Shown here: piece by piece, positions 34,394-43,653 of the stretch
Layout: every line of letters begins with the position of its first letter
How positions within the stretch are numbered: the first letter of the stretch is position 1
From: an uncultured Monoglobus sp.
Lineage (GTDB): Bacteria > Bacillota > Clostridia > Monoglobales > Monoglobaceae
Assembly: GCA_947630505.1 (NCBI GenBank)
Contig: CANRHV010000002.1
Span: 1 to 64,000 of the forward strand
Length of the DNA: 64,000 nt
Direction: 5' to 3'
The notes under the pieces: generated by a model
Seen by the model: the letters and a program-made list of their open reading frames with translations, nothing else
The model's database searches: none
What the model was told of the DNA's origin: nothing
Program-made: the position numbers and the translations under genes

Positions 34394-36451
34394 ATGAAAC
34401 TGAGTGACAACATACAGTACTTAAAAGGAATAGGTGAAAAAAGAGCCGAGTTGTTTCACAAACTCGGCATTTTCACGGTGGGAGACCTGCTCTATCATCT
34501 GCCCCGCGGTTTTGAGGACAGGACAAGCACCAGAAATATCTGCGATCTGATAGACGGCGAGACGGTGTGCGTCCGCGGCGTGCTGGCGTCGGGCGTGCGC
34601 AAATTCAGGGCGCGGCGCGGAGGCTGGGTGGTGCAGTCCACGCTTTCGGACGGCACGGGCGTTATGCGCCTCACCTGGTTCAACGCCTCGTATATCGACA
34701 AAAGCCTGTCCGATCCCGAGGCCGAGTATATGTTCTACGGCAAGGTTATCCACCGCACGATGGCGGCCGAGATGGTGAACCCGGTTATCGAAAAACTGGA
34801 GAGCGAGGAATCAAAAAAAATGGGCGTTATCCTGCCCATATACCCCGCAACGGCGGGGCTCAATCAACGCGGAATCAGAGACGCGGTGGGCCGCGCCCTC
34901 GAGGGACTGAGCGAGAAAATCCCCGAGATACTGCCCGACAGCGTGAGAGCGCGCAACGATCTGATGGGGATAGACGAGGCGATAAGGCTGGTCCACGCTC
35001 CCGAGGACTACGACCGATTTTACGAGGCAAGACGCAGACTGGTGTTTGAGGAGTTTTTAAAGCTGCAGCTGGGTGTGTCGACCGTTAAGAGCATAAAAAA
35101 ATCCCGCAAAGCGGTGATTATTTCGGACGTCAAGTGCATAGCGGAGTTTGCGCGCAGCCTCAGTTTTGACCTGACAAACGCCCAGAAAAAGGTGATAAAC
35201 GAGATCGCCGCAGACCTAAAGAGCGGCGTGCCCATGAACCGCCTGGTGCAAGGCGACGTGGGCTCGGGAAAAACCGTGGTCGCCGCCGCAGCCATGTTCG
35301 CCGTGGCGCGGTCGGGTTTCCGGTCGGTCATGATGGCGCCCACCGAAATTTTGGCGGAGCAGCATTATAACAGTCTGAAAGGATTTTTCGAGCCTTGGGG
35401 AATAAAGGTCGCGTATCTCATCGGCGGTCAGTCGGCAAAGGAGCGGGCGGAGAATACCGCGCTTATCGAAAGCGGCGAGGCGGCGGTCGTTGTGGGCACC
35501 CACGCGGTCATCACCGACAAGGTGAATTTCAGCAATCTGGCGCTGTCGATAACCGACGAGCAGCACCGCTTCGGCGTAAACCAGCGCAGCAAGCTGAGCG
35601 CCAAGGGCCTCAATGTCCATACTTTGGTTATGACGGCGACGCCGATACCGAGGACGCTGTCGCTGGTGATCTACGGCGATCTTGACATTTCGATCATAGA
35701 CGAGCTGCCTCCGGGCAGAAAGCCGGTCAAAACTCTGGCGCTGACCGAGGCGCAGCGGCCGCAGCTTTATGATTTCGTGCTGCGCGAGTTGAACCGCGGC
35801 AGGCAGGCGTATTTTGTCTGCGCGCTGGTCGACGAGTCGGACGCGGTCGAGGCCAAGGCCGCCGCTGAGTATGTGAAAAAGCTGAGCCAAGGCGTGCTGT
35901 TCGGAAGAACCGTCGGACTGCTGCACGGCAGAATGAAAACCTTTGAGAAGGACGACGTTATGCGCCGTTTCGCCGCGGGCGAGATCGAGGCGCTTGTCGC
36001 CACCACGGTGGTCGAGGTCGGAGTAGACGTGCCCAACGCCACGATAATGGTTATCGAGAACGCCGAGCGTTTCGGTCTGTCGCAGCTCCATCAGCTGCGC
36101 GGCAGAGTTGGCAGAGGCGTGGATCAGGCCTACTGCGTCATGTTCGGCAACACAAACAGCGGCGTCGCGAAGGAGCGCATGCGGGTCATGTGCGAGACCA
36201 ACGACGGTTTCAAGATATCCGAGAAAGACCTGGAGATCAGGGGCCCGGGCGAGTTTTTCGGCACGCGTCAGCACGGCCTGCCCGAGATGAAGATCGGTAA
36301 CTTTTTCACCGATATGGAAATTTTGAAGCAGACCCAGACCGAGGCGGAAATAATACTCAAGTCCGACCCGTTCCTGAAAGCCCCGGAACACAAGCTGCTT
36401 TCAAAGAGCATAACCGAGACCTTCGCCAAAGCGGGCGATATATTAAATTAA
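34394..36451 (+). CDS. recG: ATP-dependent DNA helicase RecG
   Basis: 685 residues. The N-terminal wedge/OB domain (about 60-160) is followed by helicase motifs GDVGSGKTVVAAA, APTEILAEQH, the DEQH box in ITDEQHRFGVNQR, TATPIPRTLSLV and QLRGRVGRGVDQAYC. It reverses stalled forks and processes Holliday junctions. Full length; AGGTGG ribosome site. Follows yloV as in Bacillus. Confidence 0.97.
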   Translation: MKLSDNIQYLKGIGEKRAELFHKLGIFTVGDLLYHLPRGFEDRTSTRNICDLIDGETVCVRGVLASGVRKFRARRGGWVVQSTLSDGTGVMRLTWFNASYIDKSLSDPEAEYMFYGKVIHRTMAAEMVNPVIEKLESEESKKMGVILPIYPATAGLNQRGIRDAVGRALEGLSEKIPEILPDSVRARNDLMGIDEAIRLVHAPEDYDRFYEARRRLVFEEFLKLQLGVSTVKSIKKSRKAVIISDVKCIAEFARSLSFDLTNAQKKVINEIAADLKSGVPMNRLVQGDVGSGKTVVAAAAMFAVARSGFRSVMMAPTEILAEQHYNSLKGFFEPWGIKVAYLIGGQSAKERAENTALIESGEAAVVVGTHAVITDKVNFSNLALSITDEQHRFGVNQRSKLSAKGLNVHTLVMTATPIPRTLSLVIYGDLDISIIDELPPGRKPVKTLALTEAQRPQLYDFVLRELNRGRQAYFVCALVDESDAVEAKAAAEYVKKLSQGVLFGRTVGLLHGRMKTFEKDDVMRRFAAGEIEALVATTVVEVGVDVPNATIMVIENAERFGLSQLHQLRGRVGRGVDQAYCVMFGNTNSGVAKERMRVMCETNDGFKISEKDLEIRGPGEFFGTRQHGLPEMKIGNFFTDMEILKQTQTEAEIILKSDPFLKAPEHKLLSKSITETFAKAGDILN

Positions 36452-36470
36452 AGAATTTAGAGGTGGAAAG

Positions 36471-37124
36471 ATGAGCAAAGTTGAGACTATAAAACGCTAC
36501 GCGCTTTTGATTTTGGGGCTGTTTCTGGCGGCTTTCGGGGTGGCGCTCACGCGTCACGGCGAGCTGGGCGTGTCGCCGATCTCGTCGGTGGCGAATGTTT
36601 TGAGCTACAAATTCACGTTTTTCACGATGGGCACATGGCTGATCATCTGGAATTGCGTGCTGATCGTCGGTCAGATAGTTATTTTAAGACGGAGTTTTAA
36701 GCCGATCGAATTTTTGCAGGTTCCGATCTCGTTCCTGTTCGGATGGTTCACCGATTTCGGCTTGTGGTGCGCTTCGATCATTCCGAATGATTTTTATCCC
36801 GTTCGTCTGACGCTGGTCGTGTCGGGCGTCGTCGTGCTGGGGCTGGGCATATCGCTGGCGTTTATCGCCGGGGTCGTCATGAACTCGGGCGAGGCGTTTG
36901 TCAAGGCCGTGTCAAGCGTCACCGGGTTCGAGTTCGGAAACGTGAAGATCGGGTTTGACATTTTTTGCGTTGTAAGCGCGGTCGTGCTGTCGCTGATATT
37001 TTTTGATTTCAGGATAGTCGGCGCCCGCGAGGGCACGGTCATATCCGCGCTGCTGACCGGTGTTATGGTGAAATTTTTTAACAAGCGGCTCAAAGAGCCG
37101 CTCGGTAAAATGCTGACAAAATAA
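36471..37124 (+). CDS. YczE/YitT-like integral membrane protein
   Basis: 217 residues with about five or six membrane helices. The conserved start FGVALTRHGELGVSPISSV matches the YczE/YyaS-type group (membrane proteins of unknown transport function, DUF6198-like). Last gene of the long plus-strand run; no clear terminator before the convergent antiporter gene. Confidence 0.8.
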   Translation: MSKVETIKRYALLILGLFLAAFGVALTRHGELGVSPISSVANVLSYKFTFFTMGTWLIIWNCVLIVGQIVILRRSFKPIEFLQVPISFLFGWFTDFGLWCASIIPNDFYPVRLTLVVSGVVVLGLGISLAFIAGVVMNSGEAFVKAVSSVTGFEFGNVKIGFDIFCVVSAVVLSLIFFDFRIVGAREGTVISALLTGVMVKFFNKRLKEPLGKMLTK

Positions 37125-37149
37125 ATGAAAAGACTATCGGGCTTTGGTT

Positions 37150-38742
37150 TTAGTCCGAATGGTTGATAACCAGCATGTCGTTTTGGCGGATAACCGTGTC
37201 TCCGTTGGGGATCAGTATTTTTCCGTCGCGGTTTATCATGATTATCAGACGGTCGTCTGTGTTGGGCAGTTTGCGGATGGGCTTATCTATCCACTTGCTG
37301 CCCTCTCTTATTGTCTTTTCCGAAAGGCGTATGCCCGAGATCTCTCCCGGCGACTTGGCGCTCAGCACCACGTAGTCGCCGTTTTTGATCCTTGTTGAGC
37401 CGTTGGGCACGATCTTTTCGTTGCCCCGCTGTATAAGCACCAGTATGGTGTCGGGCGGGTTAACTATGTCCTGCACTCTGAGCCCCGTCCAGGGGTGTTC
37501 CTCGGTCATTTTGAATCTGATAAACTGGACCGGCACCTCGTCGGAATAGTCATTAAAGGTTTTCATAACGTCTTCGTTCTCGTCGATCATATTAAGCTTT
37601 TTGGCAAACGGCGCCAGCAAGCCCCCCTGGATCAATATCGAAAATAAAACCACGCAGAATACGATATGGAAAACGTCATAAGTGCTGTTGCTGAGCATGA
37701 CCATGACCGCGAACACGATCGAGGCCGCGCCGCGAAGACCCGACCATGACACCATCAGCATTTGGCTGAGCTTGCTCTTAAACGGCGCCAGCAGCAAGAA
37801 CACCGCGGCGGGTCTGGCGATAAACGTCATAAACAGCGCGATGGCGATCGAGACCGGAAGCGCCTGCGGGATCTGCGACGGGTGCGACACCAGACCCAGC
37901 AGGAAAAATATGCTCATCTGCATTATGCCGGTGATCCCGTCAAAAAACGGCACCAGACTGCGTTTGTTTTTGATACCCGCGTTTCCCAGAACTATGCCCA
38001 CGATATAGGCGGACAAAAATCCGTTGCCGTGGACGATCTCGGGCAGGGCGAATGAGAATATAACTATCGCGAACATAAACACGTTGTCAAAGCCCGGGGC
38101 GCTGAAACGGGTGCGCTTGAGTACCCACGCCGAGGCTATCGCGATAATGATTCCGGCCATGCCGCCGTAGAACAGCTGGGCGAAGATCGTGTATAATACC
38201 GCGCCCGCGCCGCCGACTCCGGCTTTGACCGAGAGCAGTATTGCCGTCAGCATATACGCGAACGGGTCGTTGCTTCCGCTCTCTATCTCAAGCATTGAGG
38301 CCGTGTTGTATTTCAGGTTCAGGCGCTTTGAGCGCAGCACCGAGAAAACCGAGGCCGCGTCGGTCGAGCTTATCACCGCGCCGATGAGCAGCGCGTCGAT
38401 AAGCGGCATATGCAGAGCGAGCATACAGAACAGACCCACCAGTCCGCAGGTCATAATAACTCCCGCCGATGACAGCAGGATCGACTGCGCGGCTATAGGC
38501 TTTGCCGCCTCGATATTGGTTCCGAAACCACCGTAGAACATAATAAACGCCAGGGCGGTGCTGCAGATCTCCTCGGCAAATTCATAGTTGTCGAAATGTA
38601 TTTTTATAAGACCGTCGCCGCTGAACAACATTCCCAGCAGGATAAAGGCAAGAAGCGCCGGAACACCCAGCTTGCCCGAAAGTTTGTGAAGAAAGATACT
38701 GGCAAACATTACGATTGCCGCAAGCAAAAGATATGTGTACAT
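37150..38742 (-). CDS. CPA1-type cation/proton antiporter with C-terminal RCK_C domains (NhaP2-like)
   Basis: 530 residues from the ATG at 38742 (CGGAGT); the track start overlaps the promoter. Twelve or so membrane helices span residues 1-390, with the transport-core ISSTDAASVFSVLRSK. The cytosolic tail (about 400-530) contains two TrkA-C/RCK_C-like folds (VLIQRGNEKIVPNG, NRDGKILIPNGDTVI). Proteins of this architecture exchange K+ or Na+ for H+ and are often controlled by nucleotides such as c-di-AMP. Ion specificity cannot be read from sequence. Confidence 0.9.
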   Translation of the reverse strand: MYTYLLLAAIVMFASIFLHKLSGKLGVPALLAFILLGMLFSGDGLIKIHFDNYEFAEEICSTALAFIMFYGGFGTNIEAAKPIAAQSILLSSAGVIMTCGLVGLFCMLALHMPLIDALLIGAVISSTDAASVFSVLRSKRLNLKYNTASMLEIESGSNDPFAYMLTAILLSVKAGVGGAGAVLYTIFAQLFYGGMAGIIIAIASAWVLKRTRFSAPGFDNVFMFAIVIFSFALPEIVHGNGFLSAYIVGIVLGNAGIKNKRSLVPFFDGITGIMQMSIFFLLGLVSHPSQIPQALPVSIAIALFMTFIARPAAVFLLLAPFKSKLSQMLMVSWSGLRGAASIVFAVMVMLSNSTYDVFHIVFCVVLFSILIQGGLLAPFAKKLNMIDENEDVMKTFNDYSDEVPVQFIRFKMTEEHPWTGLRVQDIVNPPDTILVLIQRGNEKIVPNGSTRIKNGDYVVLSAKSPGEISGIRLSEKTIREGSKWIDKPIRKLPNTDDRLIIMINRDGKILIPNGDTVIRQNDMLVINHSD

Positions 38743-38777
38743 TATATACTCCGTTTCTGTTTTTTCTAGTATTATAT

Positions 38778-38806
38778 ATAATACCATATTTTTGCTTTTG
38801 GGTCAA
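38778..38806 (-). promoter_or_regulatory. promoter of the antiporter gene
   Basis: Minus strand TTGACC, 17-base spacer, TATTAT, close to the gene start. Confidence 0.7.
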
Positions 38807-38846
38807 TCACTGATTTGGTCGAACTGAGATTAATTAATAATATTAA

Positions 38847-39188
38847 TTACATTACATAATCCAGTGTGCACGGCAATATTATATCGTGAACCATCATAAG
38901 CATTCTCAGGCTGCACTCCGAGAGTGTCGCGTATCTGCGGTGGATCTCTCCGCGGTCCACTATCCTGTTGTCCGCGTCGCGCATCACGGCCTTTATTCCG
39001 TACGGCGAGTGAATGTCGTCGCTAACGGTAAGCGTGTACTCCACTGTCATTTTTTTATTGTTGGGAGCTGTGAATTCATATATGTATCTGAGAAAACCTT
39101 CCGCTATACAATTTCTTGCTTTGCAGTTTTCCGGAAGATTAATTTTCCGTGATATAACGTCAAACAACTCTCCATTGTCATAAAACAT
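38847..39188 (-). CDS. small conserved protein, DUF6514-like
   Basis: 113 residues, no signal peptide. The middle and end (VEYTLTVSDDIHSPYGIKAV, then a C-terminal helix ending ILPCTLDYVM) follow the pattern I associate with DUF6514 of Clostridia: a short beta-sheet with 'YGI' and a terminal helix ending 'P.hL.dv'. Function unknown. Weak GGGGGACG ribosome site. It is transcribed toward the antiporter gene but separated from it by that gene's promoter. Confidence 0.6.
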   Translation of the reverse strand: MFYDNGELFDVISRKINLPENCKARNCIAEGFLRYIYEFTAPNNKKMTVEYTLTVSDDIHSPYGIKAVMRDADNRIVDRGEIHRRYATLSECSLRMLMMVHDIILPCTLDYVM

Positions 39189-39846
39189 TTTAATCGTCCC
39201 CCATTTTGTAGTTAATCATTAATTTTAGTTCTTTACGAAATAAATACATAGTAAATAATAATAAATACATACTAAACATATATGAGTTTATGCCAAACAA
39301 AATATAATACCACATAAAAAATTTGTCAATTTATGTTTTGTAATATACAAGGCGGACGCACAAACAGCGCGGTTGCGGGGTTTTGCCGGCAATTTTCCGG
39401 TTGCCGCGTAACATTATCGTAAAATAGTTTTCGAGTAAATGCCGATATTTAATGTATATTGAAAATTATTTATAAAATATTTGCAATTATGAATTTATTA
39501 ATAATAACGGTTAAATTAGTGTAACAGTATTTTAATTTTTAAGTTTAGAAATATACGGTATTATTGTTGTGGATTACAATATTATTGACGATGGATTATT
39601 TAATTGTACGCCCATGTCTTGAGTCGGTATTGCTATTGTGATCGCAACGGGTACAATTTTGACTGTTTATGTGTAATATGCATAAAAAATAGGCGATTTA
39701 AAAGTGGGGGGGTAATTTTTGTGCAAAATGACTAATTTAACCTGAAAATAAAAAAAATAATATTAAATTTGTGATTCGATTTTTAAATGATTTTTATGCA
39801 ATATAAATATATTTTTTTGAAAACCGCAAAAATATTTAAATAACTC
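39189..39846. other. long AT-rich intergenic region upstream of the first SLH gene
   Basis: About 660 bases with no ORF carrying a ribosome site. Visible items: a GC-rich island with GCGG...CCGC complementarity near 39380-39415, a TTGTACGCCC...GGGTACAA imperfect hairpin near 39613-39656 containing TTGC...GCAA, and a run of seven G at 39706-39712. No known riboswitch consensus recognised. Confidence 0.5.
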
Positions 39847-39875
39847 TTGCGCGGATCAAAAAAACGTGCTATAAT
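39847..39875 (+). promoter_or_regulatory. promoter of first SLH gene
   Basis: TTGCGC, 17-base spacer, TATAAT. The spacer and -10 (ATCAAAAAAACGTGCTATAAT) closely match those of the second SLH gene at 43538-43566. Confidence 0.8.
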
Positions 39876-39881
39876 TCCTAA

Positions 39882-39910
39882 AGTTTGATAGGATTTGTCC
39901 TTGTCAAACT
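39882..39910 (+). other. 5'-terminal mRNA stem-loop of the first SLH gene
   Basis: AGTTTGA-T-AGGA-TTTG-TCCT-TG-TCAAACT starts at the predicted 5' end. Such 5' stem-loops often stabilise highly expressed mRNAs against 5' exonucleases; here that role is inferred. Confidence 0.55.
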
Positions 39911-39978
39911 GAACAAAAACAAATTTGAAAAAAAATAAATCAAATATAACACTAATATACAACATGGAGGAATGCATA

Positions 39979-42900
39979 ATGAAATCAAAAAGAAATCTGG
40001 CATTGACAATTGCGGTTTGCATGATGTTGAGCGCTTTTGGTTTTACGGCATATGCAGACGCGCCCGTCGCTAAAGACGCGAAGCGTGCCGCCGACATAAC
40101 GACGGTGAATCTCGCGGATCTCGGAAGCGCGCAGCCCGTTACATATGGTATAGAACTGGCCGATGAGCCTACGGGAGCGCCGTCAAGCGAGCCTTCGGAA
40201 GCGCCGTCAAGCGAGCCTTCGGAAGCGCCGTCAAGCGAGCCTTCGGAAGCGCCGTCAAGTGAGCCTTCGACAGAGCCGTCAAGCGCACCTGAGACATCGA
40301 GCGCACCCGCGACATCAAGCGAGCCTTCGGAAGCGCCGTCAAGCGAGCCTTCGACAGAGCCGTCAAGCGCACCTGAGACATCGAGCGAGCCCGCAACATC
40401 AAGTGAGCCCGCGACATCAAGCGATCCTGAGACATCAAGTGAGCCCGCGACATCAAGTGAGCCCGCGACATCGAGCGAGCCTGAGACATCGAGCGAGCCT
40501 GAGACATCGAGCGAGCCTGAGACATCAAGTGAGCCCGCAACATCAAGCGAGCCCGCAGCATCAAGCGAGCCTGAGACATCGAGCGAGCCTGAGACATCGA
40601 GCGCACCTGAGACATCGAGCGCACCCGAGACATCAAGCGAGCCTGAGACATCAAGTGAGCCCGCAGCATCAAGCGAGCCTGAGACATCAAGTGAGCCCGC
40701 AACATCAAGTGAGCCCGCAACATCAAGCGAGCCTGAGACATCGAGCGAGCCTGAGACATCAAGCGAGCCTGAGACATCAAGCGAGCCCGCAGCATCAAGC
40801 GAGCCCGCAGCATCAAGCGAGCCTCAGACATCAACCGCGCCCGCAACGGCCGCGCCTGTAGTATCGAGCGAGCCCGCGACATCAAGCGAGCCTCAGACAT
40901 CAACCGCGCCCGCAACGGCCGCGCCTGTAGTATCGAGCGAGCCCGCAGCATCAAGCGAGCCTGAGACATCAACCGCGCCCGCAACGGCCGCGCCTGTAGT
41001 ATCAAGTGAGCCCGAGGCAACGGCAACACCCGAGGTAATTTCCGTTAAGGACGCTAAGCCGAACGGCAATGCTAAGGAAGAGACTGTTACTCTTGAAGCG
41101 GGAAACGGATATACAGAAGATGTTAAAGCTGTATTCGGTGACAACTTCGCCGAGATCGCGAATAACAAGATAACCGGTATCGACAATCAAAATACAGTTA
41201 CGGCTTCGGTAACGATTACGGAACCGGGTGACTATGAGTTCCAGGTTCTCGCTGTTGGCGATAAAGAAAACAACGTTATCACACTTACGCCCGTGCTTGC
41301 CGCTGAAGGTTTTAACGATCAAAAACTTGAAGCGGAAGCTACTGTCGGAACCGCCGGAGGAGAGGAAGTATATCTTTATACATATCTTGCAGAAGACCTT
41401 GAACCCGCTAACTACACGATAACATATAAATCCGCTACACAGGCTAAGGCGTCAGACTTTGTCGCTATGGCGATCGTAAATGTTACGGAAGAGCCCGTAA
41501 CATCGAGCGAGCCTCAGACATCGACTGAGCCCGTAACATCGAGCGAACCTCAGACATCGACTGAGCCCGTAACATCGAGCGAACCTCAGACATCAACTGA
41601 GCCCGTAACATCAAGCGAACCTCAGACGTCGACTGAGCCCGTAACATCGAGCGAGCCTCAGACATCGACTGAGCCCGTAACATCGAGCGAACCTCAGACA
41701 TCAACTGAGCCCGTAACATCGAGCGAACCTCAGACATCGACTGAGCCCGCAACGTCAAGCGAGCCTTCGACATCGAGTGAGCCCGCAACGTCAAGCGAGC
41801 CTTCAACATCAAGCGCGCCCGCAACGTCAAGCGAGCCTTCGACATCGAGCGCGCCTCAGACATCGAGTGAGCCTGAGACATCAAGCGAGCCTCAGACATC
41901 GAGTGAGCCTCAGACATCAAGCGAGCCTCAGACATCGAGTGAGCCTCAGACATCAAGCGAGCCTCAGACATCGAGTGAACCTGTAACATCAAGCGAGCCT
42001 GTTACATCAACAGAACCCACTCAGCCCACGAATGTACCCACGCAGCTGCCCACGATCGAGCCTCAGACATCAAGCGAGCCTCAGACATCGAGTGAACCTG
42101 TAACATCAAGCGAGCCTGTTACATCAACAGAACCCACTCAGCCCACGAATGTACCCACGCAGCTGCCCACGATCGAGCCTCAGACATCAAGTGAGCCTCA
42201 GGTATCGAGCGAGCCTCAGACATCGAGCGAGCCTCAGACATCGAGCGAGCCTCAGGTATCAAGCGAGCCTCAGGTATCGAGCGAGCCTCAGGTATCAAGC
42301 GAGCCTGTTGCGTCGGGAGAGCCTACCGCGACACCTACGTCAACGCCCACAAGAAGACCTTCTTACAGCGGCGGCGGTGGCGGCGGCGGTTCCTTCGGAA
42401 CATCGGCCACGGCGACACCTAAGCCCACGGCAACGCCCGACCCGAACGCCACGACGGCGCCCGGAGCCACAACCGCTCCCGGAGCACCCACAACAGCTCC
42501 CGTTGCCGGCGCTCAGGTATTCGAGGACGTACCCGCGGACCACTGGGCATACAGCTACATTATGGACCTCTACAACATGGGTATCATAAACGGCGAGACG
42601 CCCACGATGTTCGTTCCCGAGGACAACGTTACAAGAGCCGAGTTTGCCAAGATGGCGGCTATGCTGTTCGGCCTGACGGCTCAGAGCACGGAGTCGCAGT
42701 TTGTTGACGTGACTGCCGGCGATTGGTTCGCGCCCTATGTAATAGCGGCGACCGAGGCCGGAATCGTGAACGGCACAAGCGAGACCACGTTCAGCCCGAA
42801 CGACAACATCACTCGCGAGCAGATCGCGGCAATAATCGGCAGACAGATGAGCTGGGCATCCGAGAACGCGTCAAGCTACAGCGACGCGGACGCGATCGAG

Positions 42901-43035
42901 GCGTACGCTCTGCCGTACGTAACCGGACTTTCGGAGCAGGGAATACTGACCGGAGACAACGGAATGTACAGACCCAAGGACAACGCCACCAGAGCGGAAG
43001 CCGCGGCGATCATCGACAGAGTGAAGAATCACTAA
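39979..43035 (+). CDS. SLH-domain surface protein 1 with Ser/Glu/Pro/Thr repeats
   Basis: 1018 residues from the ATG at 39979 (GGAGG). Signal peptide of about 27 residues (LALTIAVCMMLSAFGFTAYADA). A first repeat block of ~285 residues is made of 5-residue units such as ETSSEP, ATSSEP and SEAPSSEP. A folded domain of ~150 residues (from about 352) follows; its TVTASVTITEPGDYEF segment suggests an Ig-like fold. A second block of ~270 residues uses [12 protein letters not shown]-like units. A poly-Gly linker leads to three C-terminal SLH modules ([22 protein letters not shown] motifs) that bind pyruvylated cell-wall polymer. The TSSEP blocks probably extend the domain from the wall. Confidence 0.92.
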   Translation: MKSKRNLALTIAVCMMLSAFGFTAYADAPVAKDAKRAADITTVNLADLGSAQPVTYGIELADEPTGAPSSEPSEAPSSEPSEAPSSEPSEAPSSEPSTEPSSAPETSSAPATSSEPSEAPSSEPSTEPSSAPETSSEPATSSEPATSSDPETSSEPATSSEPATSSEPETSSEPETSSEPETSSEPATSSEPAASSEPETSSEPETSSAPETSSAPETSSEPETSSEPAASSEPETSSEPATSSEPATSSEPETSSEPETSSEPETSSEPAASSEPAASSEPQTSTAPATAAPVVSSEPATSSEPQTSTAPATAAPVVSSEPAASSEPETSTAPATAAPVVSSEPEATATPEVISVKDAKPNGNAKEETVTLEAGNGYTEDVKAVFGDNFAEIANNKITGIDNQNTVTASVTITEPGDYEFQVLAVGDKENNVITLTPVLAAEGFNDQKLEAEATVGTAGGEEVYLYTYLAEDLEPANYTITYKSATQAKASDFVAMAIVNVTEEPVTSSEPQTSTEPVTSSEPQTSTEPVTSSEPQTSTEPVTSSEPQTSTEPVTSSEPQTSTEPVTSSEPQTSTEPVTSSEPQTSTEPATSSEPSTSSEPATSSEPSTSSAPATSSEPSTSSAPQTSSEPETSSEPQTSSEPQTSSEPQTSSEPQTSSEPQTSSEPVTSSEPVTSTEPTQPTNVPTQLPTIEPQTSSEPQTSSEPVTSSEPVTSTEPTQPTNVPTQLPTIEPQTSSEPQVSSEPQTSSEPQTSSEPQVSSEPQVSSEPQVSSEPVASGEPTATPTSTPTRRPSYSGGGGGGGSFGTSATATPKPTATPDPNATTAPGATTAPGAPTTAPVAGAQVFEDVPADHWAYSYIMDLYNMGIINGETPTMFVPEDNVTRAEFAKMAAMLFGLTAQSTESQFVDVTAGDWFAPYVIAATEAGIVNGTSETTFSPNDNITREQIAAIIGRQMSWASENASSYSDADAIEAYALPYVTGLSEQGILTGDNGMYRPKDNATRAEAAAIIDRVKNH

Positions 43036-43040
43036 AATAA

Positions 43041-43074
43041 AAATCTCTCCCCCGACTTCGGGGGAGATTTTTTT
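43041..43074 (+). terminator. terminator of SLH gene 1
   Basis: AATCTCTCCCCCGA, CTT, CGGGGGAGATT, TTTTT. Almost the same hairpin follows SLH gene 2, so the duplication included the terminator. Confidence 0.92.
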
Positions 43075-43098
43075 GTGCAAACGGCGCGGGCGGACAGA

Positions 43099-43410
43099 TG
43101 AATATAAGCCTCGCCCCTTGGGGAGAGGTGTCAGGCGAAGCCTGACGGAGAGGGGTTAACGTAGGTACTGGATATTAGAGACTAGGAACTAGGATTGAAA
43201 AAATCACCGTGAAATATTCCTAGTCCCCAGTACCTATTTCCCAGTCTCTAAGTTGACCCCTCATCCGACTTTTTGCCCGAGCGGGCAAAAACCCACCTTC
43301 CCTTCAAGGGGAAGGCAAGAGAGGCTTCCCCTTGAGGGGAAGCTGTCAGACGAAGTCTGACTGATGAGGTGTCAACGCAGTTAATAGAACCCCCGGTCCC
43401 TACGGGCGGC
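43099..43410. repeat. cluster of dispersed repeats between the two SLH genes
   Basis: Three kinds of unit in one stretch. First, GCCTCGCCCCTTGGGGAGAG plus a GTCAGGC/GCCTGAC hairpin, similar to 63286-63336. Second, a heptamer-array element with inverted ends at 43158-43254 (AACGTAGGTACTGG... and ...CCAGTCTCTAAGTT). Third, a GGCTTCCCCTTGAGGGGAAG hairpin with GTCAGACGAAGTCTGAC and a TTTTTGCCCGAGCGGGCAAAAA stem. No coding capacity; the 69-codon minus ORF here is a repeat artefact. Confidence 0.75.
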
Positions 43411-43423
43411 AATATGTTCTTAA

Positions 43424-43530
43424 ATATACAATTTTTTGCACTTGTATAACTGCACAAACAAAAAATCGGATCGGGGGGGGGTGCTTTGTGAGGTTTGACG
43501 AAAAAACCGCGTAATCGGAAAATTGTATAT
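43424..43530. repeat. 12-bp inverted repeat flanking a nine-G tract upstream of SLH gene 2
   Basis: ATATACAATTTT (43424-43435) and AAAATTGTATAT (43519-43530) are exact reverse complements. Between them lies G9 at 43473-43481. The right arm ends eight bases before the -35 box. Confidence 0.6.
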
Positions 43531-43537
43531 GTTCAAC

Positions 43538-43566
43538 TTGACATAATCATAAAAGCGTGCTATAAT
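43538..43566 (+). promoter_or_regulatory. consensus promoter of SLH gene 2
   Basis: TTGACA, 17-base spacer, TATAAT; the predicted start near 43573 excludes the ORF-track start at 43495. Confidence 0.87.
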
Positions 43567-43653
43567 ATGTTCAATTTCGCGATTTGCGACAGTTATTCTT
43601 ATGAAAAAAATAAAAATAAATTATATATCCTCAACGAAGGGAGACAAATTTTT

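Noticed and set aside
40163-41029. Long Arg/His-rich plus-strand ORF (40163-40861) and Ala/Arg/Met-rich minus-strand ORF (40169-41029)
   Set aside because: Frame shadows of the TSSEP-coding repeats in SLH gene 1; no ribosome sites, pure repeat composition.
40165-42310. CRISPR-like array appearance
   Set aside because: The repeated units are contiguous in-frame codons of an exported protein, with no unique spacers and no cas genes.
43248-43457. 69-codon minus ORF
   Set aside because: Lies fully within dispersed intergenic repeats; such peptides are common false calls.
43495-43653. N-terminal extension of SLH protein 2 in the ORF track
   Set aside because: It spans the promoter; the ATG at 43654 has a ribosome site and a proper signal peptide.
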